Shown piece by piece: positions 10,412 through 22,056 of a stretch of DNA of 64,000 nucleotides. The stretch spans positions 51,550,749 to 51,614,748 of the forward strand of contig CM059193.1 in the NCBI GenBank assembly GCA_030323885.1. The letters run 5' to 3'. The notes under the pieces were generated by a model, which saw only the letters and a list, made by a program, of their open reading frames with translations, ran no database searches and was not told the DNA's origin. Position 1 is the stretch's first letter. Each line of letters opens with the position of its first letter. This DNA comes from Branchipolynoe longqiensis. Its lineage: Eukaryota; Annelida; Polychaeta; Phyllodocida; Polynoidae. The position numbers were made by a program, and so were the translations under genes.

Positions 10412-10936
10412 ATGAATTACTCTGTAACTCCATTACAGAACAGATAGATGCATTTACGTTCATTTTTTATTTTGAAATCAGTAGGACTGAAGAGTTAAAT
10501 ATATTTTTTTATATGTTTCTTTAACTTGAGGAAAGACCACATAAAACTTCTGTTGGATTGTACAGTCACATGGACTGTTAAACTCTGCTTAAAACTATGG
10601 TTACATAGGGAGATTCTTTTCTTGATGATACTAGGGGTATTATCTTCTTCTTGTAATGCAGTGGCATTCCACATCTTCTGATGTGAGATGGCACTCTAGT
10701 AGGGTTGTAGTAGTGACGCCCAATATGCTACATGTTGAAGCTTGTCATAGGATGACATTTTCCACTTCTTGTCCATAGGGATGGATTAAGCTCATGAGTT
10801 GAGATGATACTGTTGTTGGTTGTAATAATGCCACCCAGTCTACTGCATTTCAGCAGGACGTTATGGAATGTTGTTTTCTGGAGTGGGCTATAATAATGTC
10901 ACCCAATTTACTGCATATTGTAGTACAACATTTTCT

Positions 10937-11175
10937 TTCTTGTCATAAGAAACGACGCTGTCCAGTTCTTGTTCCATAGGGATGGAATAAATTTCTTGTC
11001 ATAAGACGCGACGCTGTCCAGTTCTTGTTCCATAGGGATGGAATAAATTTCTTGTCATAAGACATGACACTAGCCATTTCTTGTTCCATAGGGATGGAAT
11101 AAACTCATTATGTTATATGTTCTCATGTTGTCATAAGACATGACACTATCCAATTCTTGTTCCATAGGGATGGAA
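10937..11175. repeat. 56-bp tandem repeat, four copies
   Basis: Units contain TTCTTGTCATAAGA, then CAGTTCTTGTTCC and ATAGGGATGGAATAAA. Starts at 10937, 10993 and 11049 are 56 bases apart; the fourth starts after a 20-base insertion. Diverged relatives occur at 10741-10790. Confidence 0.8.
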
Positions 11176-11926
11176 TACACCTAAGTTCTTTTGCCTGAGG
11201 AAGATCTAAACACATAGTACAATTTCGATGGTAGAATCTGATAATTTTGGATTTGTCGATCATGAATGAACAGAGCATGTGAATATTATCATTATTGTCA
11301 TGAAATATCATAGACATAGGTTGTCATGAACTACTTATTGAAATGCATGAGATACATTATTAACATCATTGTCTTTCATATTGGAGAATATCATGGACAT
11401 AAGGTTAGCTTGAATATTTATTCATTTGTAAATTTGTGTAAATGTTGGGTGTGCATGTGTTCATATTTATTCATTTGAAAGTCATTGACAGATGAGGTGT
11501 TGAATATTGCATGTGTTCTTATTTATTCACTTGAAATTCATTGACAAATGAGATGTTAAATGTTGCATGGTTCATAGGAAATTCATTTGAAACTAAATAA
11601 TATAATGTAGGATGTTATCATAATTGTCATTAAATGTCTTAGTCAAAGGTTGATGAATGGTTCATTTATAATGCATGACTATGGTTGAATGTTATCAATA
11701 TTGCATGGAGATGTGTTCATTGAAATTCATGAAGGTACATTATTAACATTAGTGTCATGAGATGTCTTTCATATTGAAATTATCCTAGATATAGCGTTGT
11801 CCATAAAGGTTATTCATTTGAAAAATCATGTACAAAAAATCATTGAAAATTCATTGCATAATTGATGAATGTTATCATTTATTTCAGTATTAATTTGTTC
11901 CATTGACATAGACATATGATTGATCA

Positions 11927-12100
11927 TTGACATTATTTATGTTATCGGGACATAATAATGATCATGGTTTTGAGATGTTTATCGTTGACATTATTTGTGT
12001 TATGAGGACATAATAATGATCTTGGTACTAGAGATGTATATTATTGACATTATTCATGTAATAGGAACATATTAATGATCATTATATGGCAAAAGCTTCT
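11927..12100. repeat. about 58-bp tandem repeat, three copies
   Basis: Units start TTGACATTATT at 11927, 11985 and 12044, and contain GGACATAATAATGATC or a close variant. Confidence 0.75.
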
Positions 12101-12309
12101 AGTTATATAATCTATAGGGTTATAGATTTAAAACTTTAAAATACTTGGAGAATATTATTATTCTAAAATAATGTTATTGAATAGAAACATAATAATTGAT
12201 ATGTTACATCGATAATTTCTGCGTAAGAATAAGTCATCAGTTTGCCTTCTACGAAGACTACATCATAGGATCACAAGACCTTGAACATTGAGATCACATC
12301 AGTAATAAC

Positions 12310-12665
12310 AATGGACAATGCTCAGTTCACGAGGAACTGGAGCATATGCTGATGGTCACTGTGTTGGACTGATAAGGTTCACGATGAACTTTCGCATATG
12401 TGACTGAGTCAATGATTTCATAGCAGCAGTGTGATGGACAATGCTAAGTTCACGAGGAACTAAAGCATATGCTGACGGGTGCTTGGATCGATGACGTCTA
12501 GAAGTATGCAGCTTTAACATTGACATTAAATTGACTTCGCGATATCAGCAATATCAACACAAGGCTCAGTTCATGAGGAACTTTAGCATAGGTGACTGAG
12601 TCAATGATTTCACTTCAGCAGTGCGATGGACAATGCTGAGTTCAAGGAGAACTAACGCATATGCT
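12310..12665. repeat. five dispersed hairpin repeats (AGTTC-loop-GAACT)
   Basis: Stem-loops of AGTTC, a five-base loop and GAACT lie at 12324-12338, 12376-12390 (GGTTC variant), 12447-12461, 12568-12582 and 12639-12653. Most are flanked by TGCT before and AGCA after, which extends the stem. Loops vary (ACGAG, ACGAT, ATGAG, AAGGA). Confidence 0.7.
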
Positions 12666-13560
12666 GATTGTCATTGGATTGTGTTAGCGATATCAGGAGC
12701 AAAGACATTTATTCAATATACATTTGCCATTTCGCCAGAGAAACGCCTTAACATCATAAATCCAAGTCAATATTATAATACTACTACAGTATGGTTAAAC
12801 TTGAGCAAGAGCATGTAAATCTATTATTATTTAATAATATAGATATAAGTATTATGATTTTGAAGTTAAAAAAGAACCACTGTCATTGCTTTGTTTACAC
12901 TGTCGTATATGAATTTCTATTGCCGTGATTATTTGTTAATACTGATATTTGATGCTTTATCTTTGTACAGGAGGTACAAAAAGACATATTGATTCATCTT
13001 TTGCCATTATTTCAACACGAAACGACTTAAAATTGGTGAAATCAAAGATTTTGGTCTTGATTTGCAAGAAAATAGTTCCTAAAACTAGGTCATCAATTCA
13101 AACCGCTTAGGCCTTGTTTTCTCATTGGATTGAGTTCAGTAATGTTAATCCTATGAAGACCTGTCGAGCAACCATGCGTCTACCATCAACATCCCCAGGT
13201 TTCTTCTATTTTGACAGCCGGTAAAACAAAAACCTTGATATAGCGTATCGATGTGGGACTAAATGACAGCAGATACCAAATCCGATTAAGCACTAATGTA
13301 AGACCGATGCTATGTGACTGGAGTGTACCTTTGAATCATTGCAAAACAACCTCTAAACTGTCACAAATCTAAAAAATGCTCGGAATAAGCTAAAAATGAT
13401 GCCAAATGAATCAGATGCTTCTTTAGACATCATATGAGATATCAGAAGAATGAAATAATATTCGAAACATAGTAACAATTAAGATTATACAAATAAAATA
13501 AAAATTATTTTTATTCAACATTTTTTTTCTCTCGAAGTCAGATATACCTTATCCATTAAC

Positions 13561-14062
13561 GTGACTACTTAGACTCAATTTATTATTTTGGTTGATAGAA
13601 GAGATTTAAAGATGATATAACTACAACGTAGTACTGTGCACTTCTTTCTACACTGCTGGGGTGGTGGTAAGAAGTGGAGGGGGGGGGAGTACGTTGTAAC
13701 ATTTTCCGATATTATGACATATGAGGGATATATGGACTCTACTATAATAAATTGCATCTTGTCTATAAAATGGTAAATGGTAATAAATAAAACCAAAGGC
13801 ATATGAGGGATATGTGGAGTTGGTATACTATTACTCATAAAGTATAGAAAGTGTATAGTAAAATAGTATAGAGAGAGAGTGTCACTTCTTAGGTGGATAG
13901 TATTTGAGAAGTTGCCTCACATACCCCCTCCCCTCTAGAGTTATTTCTGGATCTCTGCCCCAGAGACAGACCTAACCATGCCTTGGCAACAGGGATATTG
14001 AACCCTCATTGGTGGTTAGAGGAATCCTTGTTAGGGATTGGAAGATTGGATCATGTGATCAC
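13561..14062. other. unassigned spacer
   Basis: AT-rich sequence with an 11-G run near 13678-13688. I see no gene or named repeat. Confidence 0.5.
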
Positions 14063-14290
14063 TGTAATGTACGTCTGAACACCTTGAGTAGCGTGATGGA
14101 ACTGTTTATTTACATACGTCTTTCCCAGCATGCCCCGTACATGATGTCACGGTTACCTATGACACGGATACACAACATCTCATTTCCATGGAAATATTGA
14201 GCGTAACACGCCTTATCACACAACCCTAATTAATCAAGTTAACAAAGAAAGCCTGTCTTAAATGTAATATATACTTAATCTAACACAACA
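14063..14290 (-). repeat. 3' LTR of the Gypsy-type element (228 bp)
   Basis: Read on the minus strand it starts TGTTGTGTTAG directly after a polypurine tract and ends TACATTACA. Its last 115 bases (14063-14177) match the right LTR almost exactly. The other 113 bases, between two ACACAACA words (14170-14177 and 14283-14290), are absent from the right LTR. Confidence 0.8.
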
Positions 14291-14396
14291 CTTCTTCCCC
14301 CCTTTCTGATGGCTTACATCAGTGTTCCAAATGTAGCCGATGTGAACCCCAAAGGTGCACATCCCAACACCGTAAAAGTAAGTCAAAGCAAAGTTC

Positions 14397-16076
14397 TTAA
14401 AGAAACCCCAACCTGTTCGGCGGACGAATGTGTCTACCATAACTTGTTCGATATGTATGCGTCATATCACCCTTGTGGTCACCGTTGTCACCCCGAGCTG
14501 TCCTATCATTGGGCATGTGATGTGAACTGTCCGGGGGACATTTATAGATGAACTTTCTATTCCGGCGCACAATTTTATGGCCACTGTTAACGATCTCATA
14601 ATCCCTGGGTCCAGGTGTATTATTATGAACGATCTGCCCGGACCTCCATTGTCCCATGTGATCTTTATACCTAATGTTATCACCCGGCCTAAGTGTGTTC
14701 AACGGTGTTCCAGCTCTCCTATCAAAGTGTTCTTTCTGATTTAATTGATTATGTTTCAATAACAACAATTTGGAAGATTGTACACATGGTTTCAACTTAA
14801 TATCTAACATAGGTAAGCGGGTTCTCAACCTGCGAGACATCAGCAATTGAGCTGGGGACGCCCCTATGCCTTGCAATGTAGTGTTACGGTAGTTCAACAG
14901 GCCTAGATACATGTCCCCATCATCCTGTTGTGACTTTTTTACTATATTTTTTATAGTTTGCACATATCTCTCCACCTGGCCATTGCTCTGGGCGTGCATC
15001 GGGTTCGTATATATAGGTGCAAAGCCATACCCGGTAGAGAAATTGGTATATTCAATACTTTTGAATTGAGGCCCATTGTCAGAAACGACATACTTAGGTA
15101 TACCGTACCTGGCAAATATCTGCTTTAGCGCTATAATTACAGCTTTGCTAGTGGTGGTCTGCATCTCAATAACCTCTGGGAACTTGGTATAATAATCAAC
15201 CACCACTAAATAATTAAAATCATTAACATGACATAAGTCCACCCATATTTTATAAAACGGTACGTCTACTACCGGGTGATTCATGAGAGGTTCTTTATGA
15301 GGTGCACTCCTAAAATCCTGACAGATTTGGCACCTAGCAATTTTGTCCTCAATTTGAGTGCCCATGCCAGGCCAGAACACAGTATCTCTTGCCAATTGCT
15401 TACATTTAATGATCCCTAAATGGGACTCATGGATTTTATTCAATACATCTGCTTGCAACGATTTAGGAATAACTATCTGTGTGCCCTTTAGTACCAAACC
15501 GTGAGATGATGTGATGTCCCTATTGTAAGTGTAGAAAGGCTTAATCGTTGGTGATACCATCTTGTTACTACTGAGCCAACCATCAAGAACGTAACAAATT
15601 ATTTCTTGCAGGGTTTTGTCCACTTTGGTTTCTGATATGACTCGCTGTACCATATCCGTCTCAATATCCACGGTTGCCACCGACACATCGTGATCGAAAA
15701 GATCATTTGGCTCTATGCTAGACGTGTGTGCTCTTGACAATGTATCTGCAAAATAAAGTGTTGACCCCTTAGTGTAAACCACCGTTAAATCATAATTCTG
15801 TAACCTCAACCTCATACGCTGCATGCGAGCTGAGAGTTCATGGATAGGTTTCAGCATAATGGATTCTAACGGCTTATGATCTGTTTGCACAATAATATTA
15901 TTACCGTATATATATTCGTGAAACTTTTTACAACCAAAGCAAATAGCAAGAAGCTCCTTTTCTATAACTGCGTAACTTATCTGACATTTATCCAACGCTT
16001 TCGAAGCCATTGCAACTGGTCGACCATCCTGAAAAATGGTCGCCCCCAATCCATATTTGGAAGCATCGGCCTGCAA
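14397..16076 (-). pseudogene. pol C-terminal half: RNase H and integrase (Gypsy-type)
   Basis: Open frame of about 559 residues. At its N-terminus it carries MQADASKYGLGATIFQDG (RNase H first Asp), VIEKELLAICFGCKKFHEY and QTDHKPLE. The integrase follows. It has a zinc-binding HLGIIKCKQLARD...CQICQDF segment at about residues 215-250, then the catalytic triad: WVDLCHVNDF, VVSDNGPQFKS and QVERYVQTIKN. A chromodomain is not evident; the tail ends in Arg-rich sequence. It would insert the cDNA into the host genome. The domain itself looks intact, but it is cut off from the upstream RT by frameshifts and stops between 16077 and 16583. Confidence 0.88.
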
Positions 16077-16583
16077 GACTATTTGCTCTTTACAATCAAA
16101 ATACCTGAGGATCGGTGCATCTCTTAATAGCTGTTTCAGTGCCTTAAATGCCGTTATCTGCGGTTCGTCCCAATGCCAGGCTATATTTTTCTGTATGATT
16201 GTTCATAATGGTTTTGTTATTTGTGCCATGTTATTTATGAATTTGCTGACGTAACCTATCATCCCCAAGAATCGCTGTACAGCAGGTTTGTCAGTAGGAT
16301 CAGGCATGTCTATGATTGCCTGCACTCGCTCTTCATTCGGCTTTAACCCATCAGCAGTAATTAAGTGCCCTACATAATTGACACTTGTCTGGCAAATTTT
16401 TCACTTTTGTGGATTTAACTTTAGATTCATCACTCTGGCACGGGATAATACCGCTTCTAACCGCTTATTATATTCAATTACAGTTCTTCCGTGTACTAAG
16501 AGATATCATCCGATATTACATGAACTCCCTCAATGTCATTTAGCATGTCATTCATTTCTTTAATGAAAATGTCTCCTGCCGTT
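16077..16583 (-). pseudogene. broken central RT segment of the Gypsy-type pol
   Basis: No single frame is open, but the minus strand still shows the catalytic neighbourhood HVISDDIS near 16495-16515, where VYVDDIL is usual. It is immediately followed by a frame change before VHGRT. Two Asp are kept, but the preceding residue is Ser. This break separates protease/RT-N from RNase H/integrase and makes the copy non-functional. Confidence 0.7.
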
Positions 16584-17381
16584 TTAATACCAAAGGGTAA
16601 CCTGGTGTAACGGAACCGTATTAAATGTACAAAGTTTGGAACTATTATTATCAAGCTGTACCTGCCAGTACCCACTATTTGCGTCTAGCACAGAGAAAAA
16701 TTTAGCCCCGTGTATTTGTGCTACGACTTCCTCTACCGTTCGGACAGGATATGGGCTTCGTAGGATAGCCTTATTTAACTTGGTGGGGTCCAAACACACT
16801 CTAATCTTGCCCGGTTTTCTAACAATTGTAATAGAGCTGACCCATGGGGTTGGTTCCTCCTCCTTAACAATTACACCTAAATTTAACATGCGGTCTAATT
16901 CTTTCTTGACATCAGCCATAATGGCCACAGGTATCCTACGTGGAGGATCAATTACAGGAGGTACAGATACATCTACATGAATTGTGGCATTCACTTTTAT
17001 AAGGCCTAAACCCTCAAATACATCAGAAAAATTATTTACCAGATGTTGTGCCTGTGATACAACCGGAGTGTCTTGAATAACATCAACACGAGATACTAGG
17101 TCTAAAGTAACACAAGCTTCTTTGCCTAGGATAGCACTGCCCACATCTGTGACTTGAAACTTCAGTCGTCTCCCTCTGACATCCAAATGCACCTCCCCAG
17201 CTGGCATTACCCGATCACCGTTGTACATCACTAAATGGCACTTGGAAGGACTCAGCACGACATTTACCAATTTGCGGTACACATCCAATGGTAAAATGTT
17301 CACTTCTGACCCGGTATCCATCTTAAAGGATACATCACAATTTTGAATCCGCACAGTCGTAAACCACAATCCATCCTTCAA
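16584..17381 (-). pseudogene. pol N-terminal part: protease and start of RT (Gypsy-type)
   Basis: The protease shows FKMDTGSEVNILP (DTG active site) and a later ILGKEA flap/helix box. The RT begins after a spacer with VIDPPRRIPVAI, then GVIVKEEEPTPWVSSI, RVCLDPTKLNKAI and FSVLDANSGYWQVQLD (motif A, Asp present). The frame begins with TTG and overlaps the gag stop by three bases (17378-17380), so expression as a gag-pol fusion by frameshift is likely. It breaks near 16584. Confidence 0.82.
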
Positions 17382-18262
17382 CCCGTCACTTCTGTAAACT
17401 GCACCGACGAACAGATCATAGGCTTGACCCAGCTCCAGTTATTTGGGTCAACCATCACTTCGTTAACTGGCACAGCTGTATTTAACTGAGCTCGGCATAC
17501 TTTGCGAAAATGCCCTATTTTATGACACCCAGCACATGTCTTCCCATGAGCTGGGCAACTCCCTCGTGGGTGATTATATCCACATTTATCACATTGAAAC
17601 GAGGTAAGCCTTGTTTGCCGAAACCTCGAAGATGGTGGTACCCATGGTTGCGATGGACGAGACGTCACACCCTGACGACGGCTATTGACAGTGTCGATGC
17701 TGGCCACATTTTTATCAGAACGAACATCATTATGAACCAACTGAGTAGACTTGTGTTCACTTAACCTGCACATTTGCACACATTGATCGAGAGATAAATT
17801 CGGTGTCTGTAACAGTCTGTTCCGAAGGGTATTATCCTTGATACCACAGACCAGCCTGTCACACAACAAGGACTCTTCGATATTGTCATAGCAACAGTGT
17901 GCTACTCGCGATTTAAGCTCCCGAATGTAGGCTTCACTGTTTTCGCTCGTCTGATTATACGAGTTGAATTGATAACGGATGACGGTGATGTTTGACTTAC
18001 CCTCACAATATTCATTAAAAGCAGCAATGAGTAGGGCAATTTTATCTCGATCTGTCGCATCTATCCTTAGCGTCTTGTAGATTTTCTGGGCTTCTCTACC
18101 CGCGACATGCAGGAACACGCAGCATTGTACTCTTTCAGATTTGGACGATGCACCCGACGCTGTCGCATAAATCTCATATGCTTGCAACCATGATCTCCAG
18201 TTCATGGCCATGTTGTCTTCAACATTCAAAGCAGACGGGGGTTTCAATCCCGTTAATGCCAT
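17378..18262 (-). CDS. gag of the Gypsy-type element
   Basis: About 294 residues from the ATG at 18260-18262 (MALTGLKPPSALNV). A longer frame to 18313 would start inside the LTR, so I chose the internal ATG. The capsid-like part has NWRSWLQAYEIYATASG and a C-terminal-domain-like stretch with YIRELKSRVAHCCYD. Near the C-terminus is a Cys/His knuckle region: CDKCGYNHPRGSCPAH, followed by CAGCHKIGHFRKVC, a standard CCHC finger (C-x2-C-x4-H-x4-C). The protein packages the element RNA. The frame is intact although pol is not. Confidence 0.85.
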   Translation of the reverse strand: MALTGLKPPSALNVEDNMAMNWRSWLQAYEIYATASGASSKSERVQCCVFLHVAGREAQKIYKTLRIDATDRDKIALLIAAFNEYCEGKSNITVIRYQFNSYNQTSENSEAYIRELKSRVAHCCYDNIEESLLCDRLVCGIKDNTLRNRLLQTPNLSLDQCVQMCRLSEHKSTQLVHNDVRSDKNVASIDTVNSRRQGVTSRPSQPWVPPSSRFRQTRLTSFQCDKCGYNHPRGSCPAHGKTCAGCHKIGHFRKVCRAQLNTAVPVNEVMVDPNNWSWVKPMICSSVQFTEVTG

Positions 18263-18293
18263 TTCGTCGAGTGCTCCCACAAATCTGACACCA

Positions 18294-18408
18294 TGTAATG
18301 TACGTCTGAACACCTTGAGTAGCGTGATGGAACTGTTTATTTACATACGTCTTTCCCAGCATGCCCCGTACATGACGTCACGGTTACCCATGACACGGAT
18401 ACACAACA
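18294..18408 (-). repeat. 5' LTR of the Gypsy-type element (115 bp, shortened)
   Basis: 115 bases matching 14063-14177 with three or four differences. Compared with the left LTR it lacks 113 bases. The missing part lies exactly between two ACACAACA words, so a deletion by recombination between 8-bp repeats explains the length difference. Confidence 0.82.
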
Positions 18409-18599
18409 ATCAACACCATCTTGTTCTGGAATCTATAAAAGTAATAAATGAGAGAGTCTCACTCTCCTACCTTTCACTCTTTATCTACTTTCCTTCATTA
18501 CCTGTATTGATTTCTCATTAGCGTGTCCACACCACTCACACCGCCAGCCGTCGACTTTACACTTCGACTCCCAACTCTCCTTTCAGAAACACATGAGGA

Positions 18600-19170
18600 C
18601 TATAATCTCAAATGCTAACTAGAGAGTAGGAATAATTAAAAGAACTTTCCATCGCCTCAACAAGAACAATTTTCTCATTCTATTTAAGTCTCTTGTTAGG
18701 CCAATTTTGGAATACTGTTGACAAATTTTGGAGCCCAATTGTTCGGAAAGATATTCTGGAGATTGAAAAGGTTCAGAGACATGCAACAAAATTAGTTCCA
18801 GTTATAAAGGACTTACCCTATGAACAAAGGCTTAGGGAATTGAAACTTCGTACCCTTTCCTACAGAAGGGAAAGAAGTGACATAACTGAAGTATTTAAAA
18901 TTATGAAAGGTTTTGATAAAATAGATATGAACCAATTTTTCACCTTGAATAAGAGAGAAGGCAGTCGGGCCATACTCTCAAACTAGTAAAACCCAGAGCC
19001 ATTTCAAAGTTAAGGCAACATAGTTTCTCAAACAGGATCATAAATATATGGAACAGTCTCCCACAAAATGTTATTGATGCCGAGTCAATAAATTCATTCA
19101 AGAACAGATTAGAAAAAGCAAGGGCTGATGATCCAGGAAAATTTGACCCCTTATTCACCACATGCTACTA
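18600..19170 (+). pseudogene. 3' end of a CR1/Jockey-like LINE, truncated
   Basis: The C-terminal part of a non-LTR reverse transcriptase. The thumb region LVRPILEYC (about 18690) leads, after a frameshift, to WSPIVRKDILEIEKVQRHAT and YEQRLRELKLRTLSYRRERS. A short frame-shifted tail to about 19160 ends in ...RLEKARADDPGKFDPLFTT. There is no catalytic box. A dead 5'-truncated LINE copy of a family different from the other LINEs here. Confidence 0.8.
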
Positions 19171-19474
19171 ATTATTCCTTGTGTTGCATATTTACTTGCA
19201 CTCAAGCAAAAATGAGAGACAAATAAGTGTTCACACTTCCTGTCTACCATTCACTATTTCGCTAAAAGCTCACAAGACATAGGCCTAAGCTCACAAGATA
19301 AAATCTTACAAGACAAAACCTCACACCCTTAATGAAAAAAGAGACAGGTTTCATCCGCCAGTGGGCGCTGCAGCCGGGTCGCCACCGTATTGAACCAGGC
19401 AAGTGAGACTCACTGCCTGCTTGACCCGCACCGTGATCGCTTCAGTGCCTACGGAATTGTTTTGTTGTTGTTGA

Positions 19475-19732
19475 ATGTCCCAGAACTTTTGTGGTCTGTA
19501 TGAGGCCGTACATGAAGGCGAAATTGACAAGAACTGTCCCAGGAACACCACGTACGGGGGTGGGGGTGGGGGGGGGGGGTCTGGTAGGCTATACTCCCGT
19601 CACGGCAAGAAGCCAGGCTTCTTGCATAACAAAGTCTCTGGGTGCACTTGTGACTCAAAGTCGTGCTCGTTTAGTCATGAGTATTCAAGATGTGTGAGCT
19701 GCTCTCATATCAGGGACGAGTGTCACGACTGA
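19475..19732 (+). CDS. small Cys/His-rich frame, possible gag finger
   Basis: 85 residues. The last 30 are GCTCDSKSCSFSHEYSRCVS followed by CSHIRDECHD, a dense Cys/His pattern (C-x-C-x4-C-x3-H-x4-C-x2-C). It resembles the finger at the end of DIRS-order gag proteins. A GGGGGT run is in the middle of the frame. It lies upstream of the broken YR element and may be its gag remnant or belong to another copy. I cannot assign a function beyond a probable zinc-binding fold. Confidence 0.35.
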   Translation: MSQNFCGLYEAVHEGEIDKNCPRNTTYGGGGGGGGSGRLYSRHGKKPGFLHNKVSGCTCDSKSCSFSHEYSRCVSCSHIRDECHD

Positions 19733-19895
19733 AGCCAGAACATTAAGTCGGGAACTCTGCCTGAGGACTGCGCAACCATGATGGGCGAGGAACCCATTGA
19801 CTACAAAGCCCATCAAGCAAAAACCGTGTTGGGAGGGGCCAAACGTGTGCTAGTGTGTGCGGTGAAGTCAGCCACCCCTATTCTACCTACAGATT

Positions 19896-19897
19896 CA

Positions 19898-19946
<49 letters not shown>

Positions 19947-20083
19947 CAGCAATAAGGAACAATTTTCACTTGTCCACAGGACAATTAAATCTGGTGTGAT
20001 TTTCACTTGTCCGTCTGAATTTTGACTTGTCCACAGTAAGCCTACATACCGTAGGCCTATATATACATACACACACACACAAT

Positions 20084-20112
<29 letters not shown>
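19896..20112. repeat. two (TA)n microsatellites with a short spacer
   Basis: (TA)n at about 19899-19942, then a spacer repeating TTTTCACTTGTCC-like words and a CA run, then (TA)n at about 20084-20110. Confidence 0.9.
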
Positions 20113-20116
<4 letters not shown>

Positions 20117-20497
20117 TTTACCTTGGTACTAAGCCTCTGGTTACTCATAGCCCAGGGAGAAGGAAGCACATCCGGGTCCAGCAATTAGCATAATCTACTC
20201 ACAACGGGAGGACGTTTGAGGAGTAGCTCCTGCAATTTTCTAATTTACGACTGATTCAACCAGGTTAGTTTTGTTTTTTGACGGCATACTTGGAATAGTT
20301 TTATGTTCGCAGTCATTTATTTCAAGTTGGAGAGCTTGAATGTGATTTTTAACTTAATTACAGGTAATTACCAGTGTTGTGCAACATCATTAGAACAATG
20401 CCGCCATTGTTCTTTTGTTTTTTGCCGCCCATTGCCGAACGGAGAGATGTTTGGTTGGAGCCACTAACATCGGAAAAGTGTATATTCCTTCCCGTCA

Positions 20498-20803
20498 TTG
20501 TCCATTACTTCCTATGGGTCGCGCTCACCACCCTGGGGAACCAGACCTTTCAAGGCAGCACCAGCCCCGGGCGGGGGGAGGACAGCCAGCCCACCCCCGC
20601 GCAAGTCGATCACCCGGCGGCCGACTGGCAGCACAACGCTAAGAAGGCGCGACAGGAACGCCACGCTATACTCGAAGCGGAGGCGGCGTTCGACCGACTC
20701 TGCCCTCGCCGCCGCGAAGGAGAATGTGATATGCTGGCTGTTCGCAAACATAGGGAAGTGCACGTACTCCCCATGCAAATACGAGCACGTGAAGAGGGAA
20801 TAG
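20498..20803 (+). pseudogene. gag-like CCCH finger fragment of the broken YR element
   Basis: About 100 residues. The basic N-terminal part is rich in Arg and Pro. The C-terminal CWLFANIGKCTYSPCKYEH gives C-x8-C-x4-C-x3-H, close to a CCCH zinc finger. DIRS-order gag proteins often carry such a finger followed by another Cys cluster; here a stop follows at once. It may bind element RNA. Confidence 0.5.
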
Positions 20804-21039
20804 GGGAAGTCGGGGGGAGCCCTCATACCTCTTGGGAGAGGCTGCTCCCCCCCCCCCCCCCCCAGACACCCCAGCGTGCAGGGAAATCATCGCTGGAGTG
20901 CGCGACGGTTTCCGTATCACCAGCTCGCCCGTATCCGATACGCCGTCGCACCAGCCCAACCACCCCTCAGCCACGCGCCCTGCCTCCGGCCGGCGGTGGA
21001 AAGCCATGCAGATACGGGCGTAGCTCGAGAACGGCCGAT

Positions 21040-21920
21040 ACATCAAGCGCAACAGCCCTGCACACATCACCAGCACCCTGGGAGCCATCCCCAAGGAGGC
21101 GGGCGGTATTAGGCTAATACATGACGCCTCGTGCCCCGGGGAGGCGCCATCAACGATTTCTTCGTCATACACCCCTGCCGTGACGAGTGCCGCCGCGTGA
21201 TGGTTGAATTAATGGCACTCCTGCGCGAGCTGATTTTCACCGTCAACTACGGGAAGTTGGTGGGGCCCAGCCAACATCACCTTCCTGGGTGTAGAAATTA
21301 ACACTGTCAGCTTCACTCTCGCCCTCCCACCCGGGAAGCTCCAGACCCTGATACAGGAGGCCGAGACAGCGGCGGCACACCACAGTCTCACCAAGCGAGG
21401 GCTGCAGTCCATATGCGGCATACTCAACTGGGCCGCCCAAGTGATATACGGTGGGCGCACACACCTCCGCCGCCTCCTGGACGTGATGGGCGCCCTCAGC
21501 CGTCAGGCCCACCGCGCCCGCGCCACTACCGCGGTGCACGACGACTTCCGCTGGTGGATCCTCTTTGCCGGCGACCACAATAGGCGCACGGCCATCCTCG
21601 ACGCGCCCATCCTCGACGGTGCGTGGTTCTCACTGACGTTCAGCGACTGGCCAGGTACCACGCGCCTGTCCATAAACTATAAAGAAGTTTTAAGCCTGGT
21701 GCCGGCGGCACACCTCTGGGCGCACACCTGGCGGAACAACCAGGTGTACGTCCACACCGACAACCATGCCGCCACCGCGATCATTAACCGCGCACCGTGA
21801 AGGACCCCTTCGTCATGTCCTACCTGCGGCAAATTTTCCACACCTCCATGGCCTACAATTTTAAGCTGTGCACGGTGTACTACCCAGGCGTATGCAATGT
21901 CATGGCCGACGCAGGGAGCC
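21040..21920 (+). pseudogene. RT remnant and RNase H of the broken YR element
   Basis: Frames change several times. The pre-catalytic RT segment GGIRLIHDASCPG (about 21110) is followed almost at once by the post-catalytic segment FFVIHPCRDECRRVM and, after it, ITFLGVEINT. The palm in between, including the YxDD box, is missing. A thumb-like KRGLQSICGILNWAAQV (about 21400) and an RNase H region follow, with SINYKEVLSLVPAAHLW (Glu), VYVHTDNHAATAIIN (Asp) and VCNVMADAGSRL (last Asp). This copy cannot reverse transcribe. Confidence 0.7.
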
Positions 21921-22056
21921 GGCTCATGTTGCGTGGTGGGCCAGAGTGCCTCCATGCTACGCTGGCACACACCATCACATATAGCCGCCACACCCCACAC
22001 CCAACACCCCACCAGGCCGCCCGCCTCAGTCAGCACGCAGCGCACACCACAATAAC

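Larger units (their letters stand above)
10412..13560. other. AT-rich non-coding region with old tandem repeats
   Basis: No convincing gene. It holds a 56-bp repeat (about 10937-11175), a 58-bp repeat (11927-12100), five short hairpins (12310-12665) and, at 11400-11600, loose repeats around ATTCATTTGAAATTCATTGACA. 12700-13560 has no recognised feature. Confidence 0.6.
14063..18408 (-). mobile_element. Gypsy-type LTR retrotransposon, damaged
   Basis: Two direct LTR sequences bracket minus-strand gag, protease, RT, RNase H and integrase frames in the Ty3/Gypsy order (integrase last). Inside the right (5') LTR the minus strand reads TGGTGTCAGATTTGTGGG, a typical primer-binding-site position starting TGG. 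At the other end a polypurine tract, AGAAAGGGGGGAAGAAG (minus strand, 14291-14307), lies just before TGTTGTG. pol is broken in the RT. No perfect target-site duplication is visible. Such elements are copied through RNA and inserted by integrase. Confidence 0.88.

Noticed and set aside
20666..21172. 168-codon minus-strand frame
   Set aside because: Shadow of the GC-rich YR element on the other strand; no recognisable domain.
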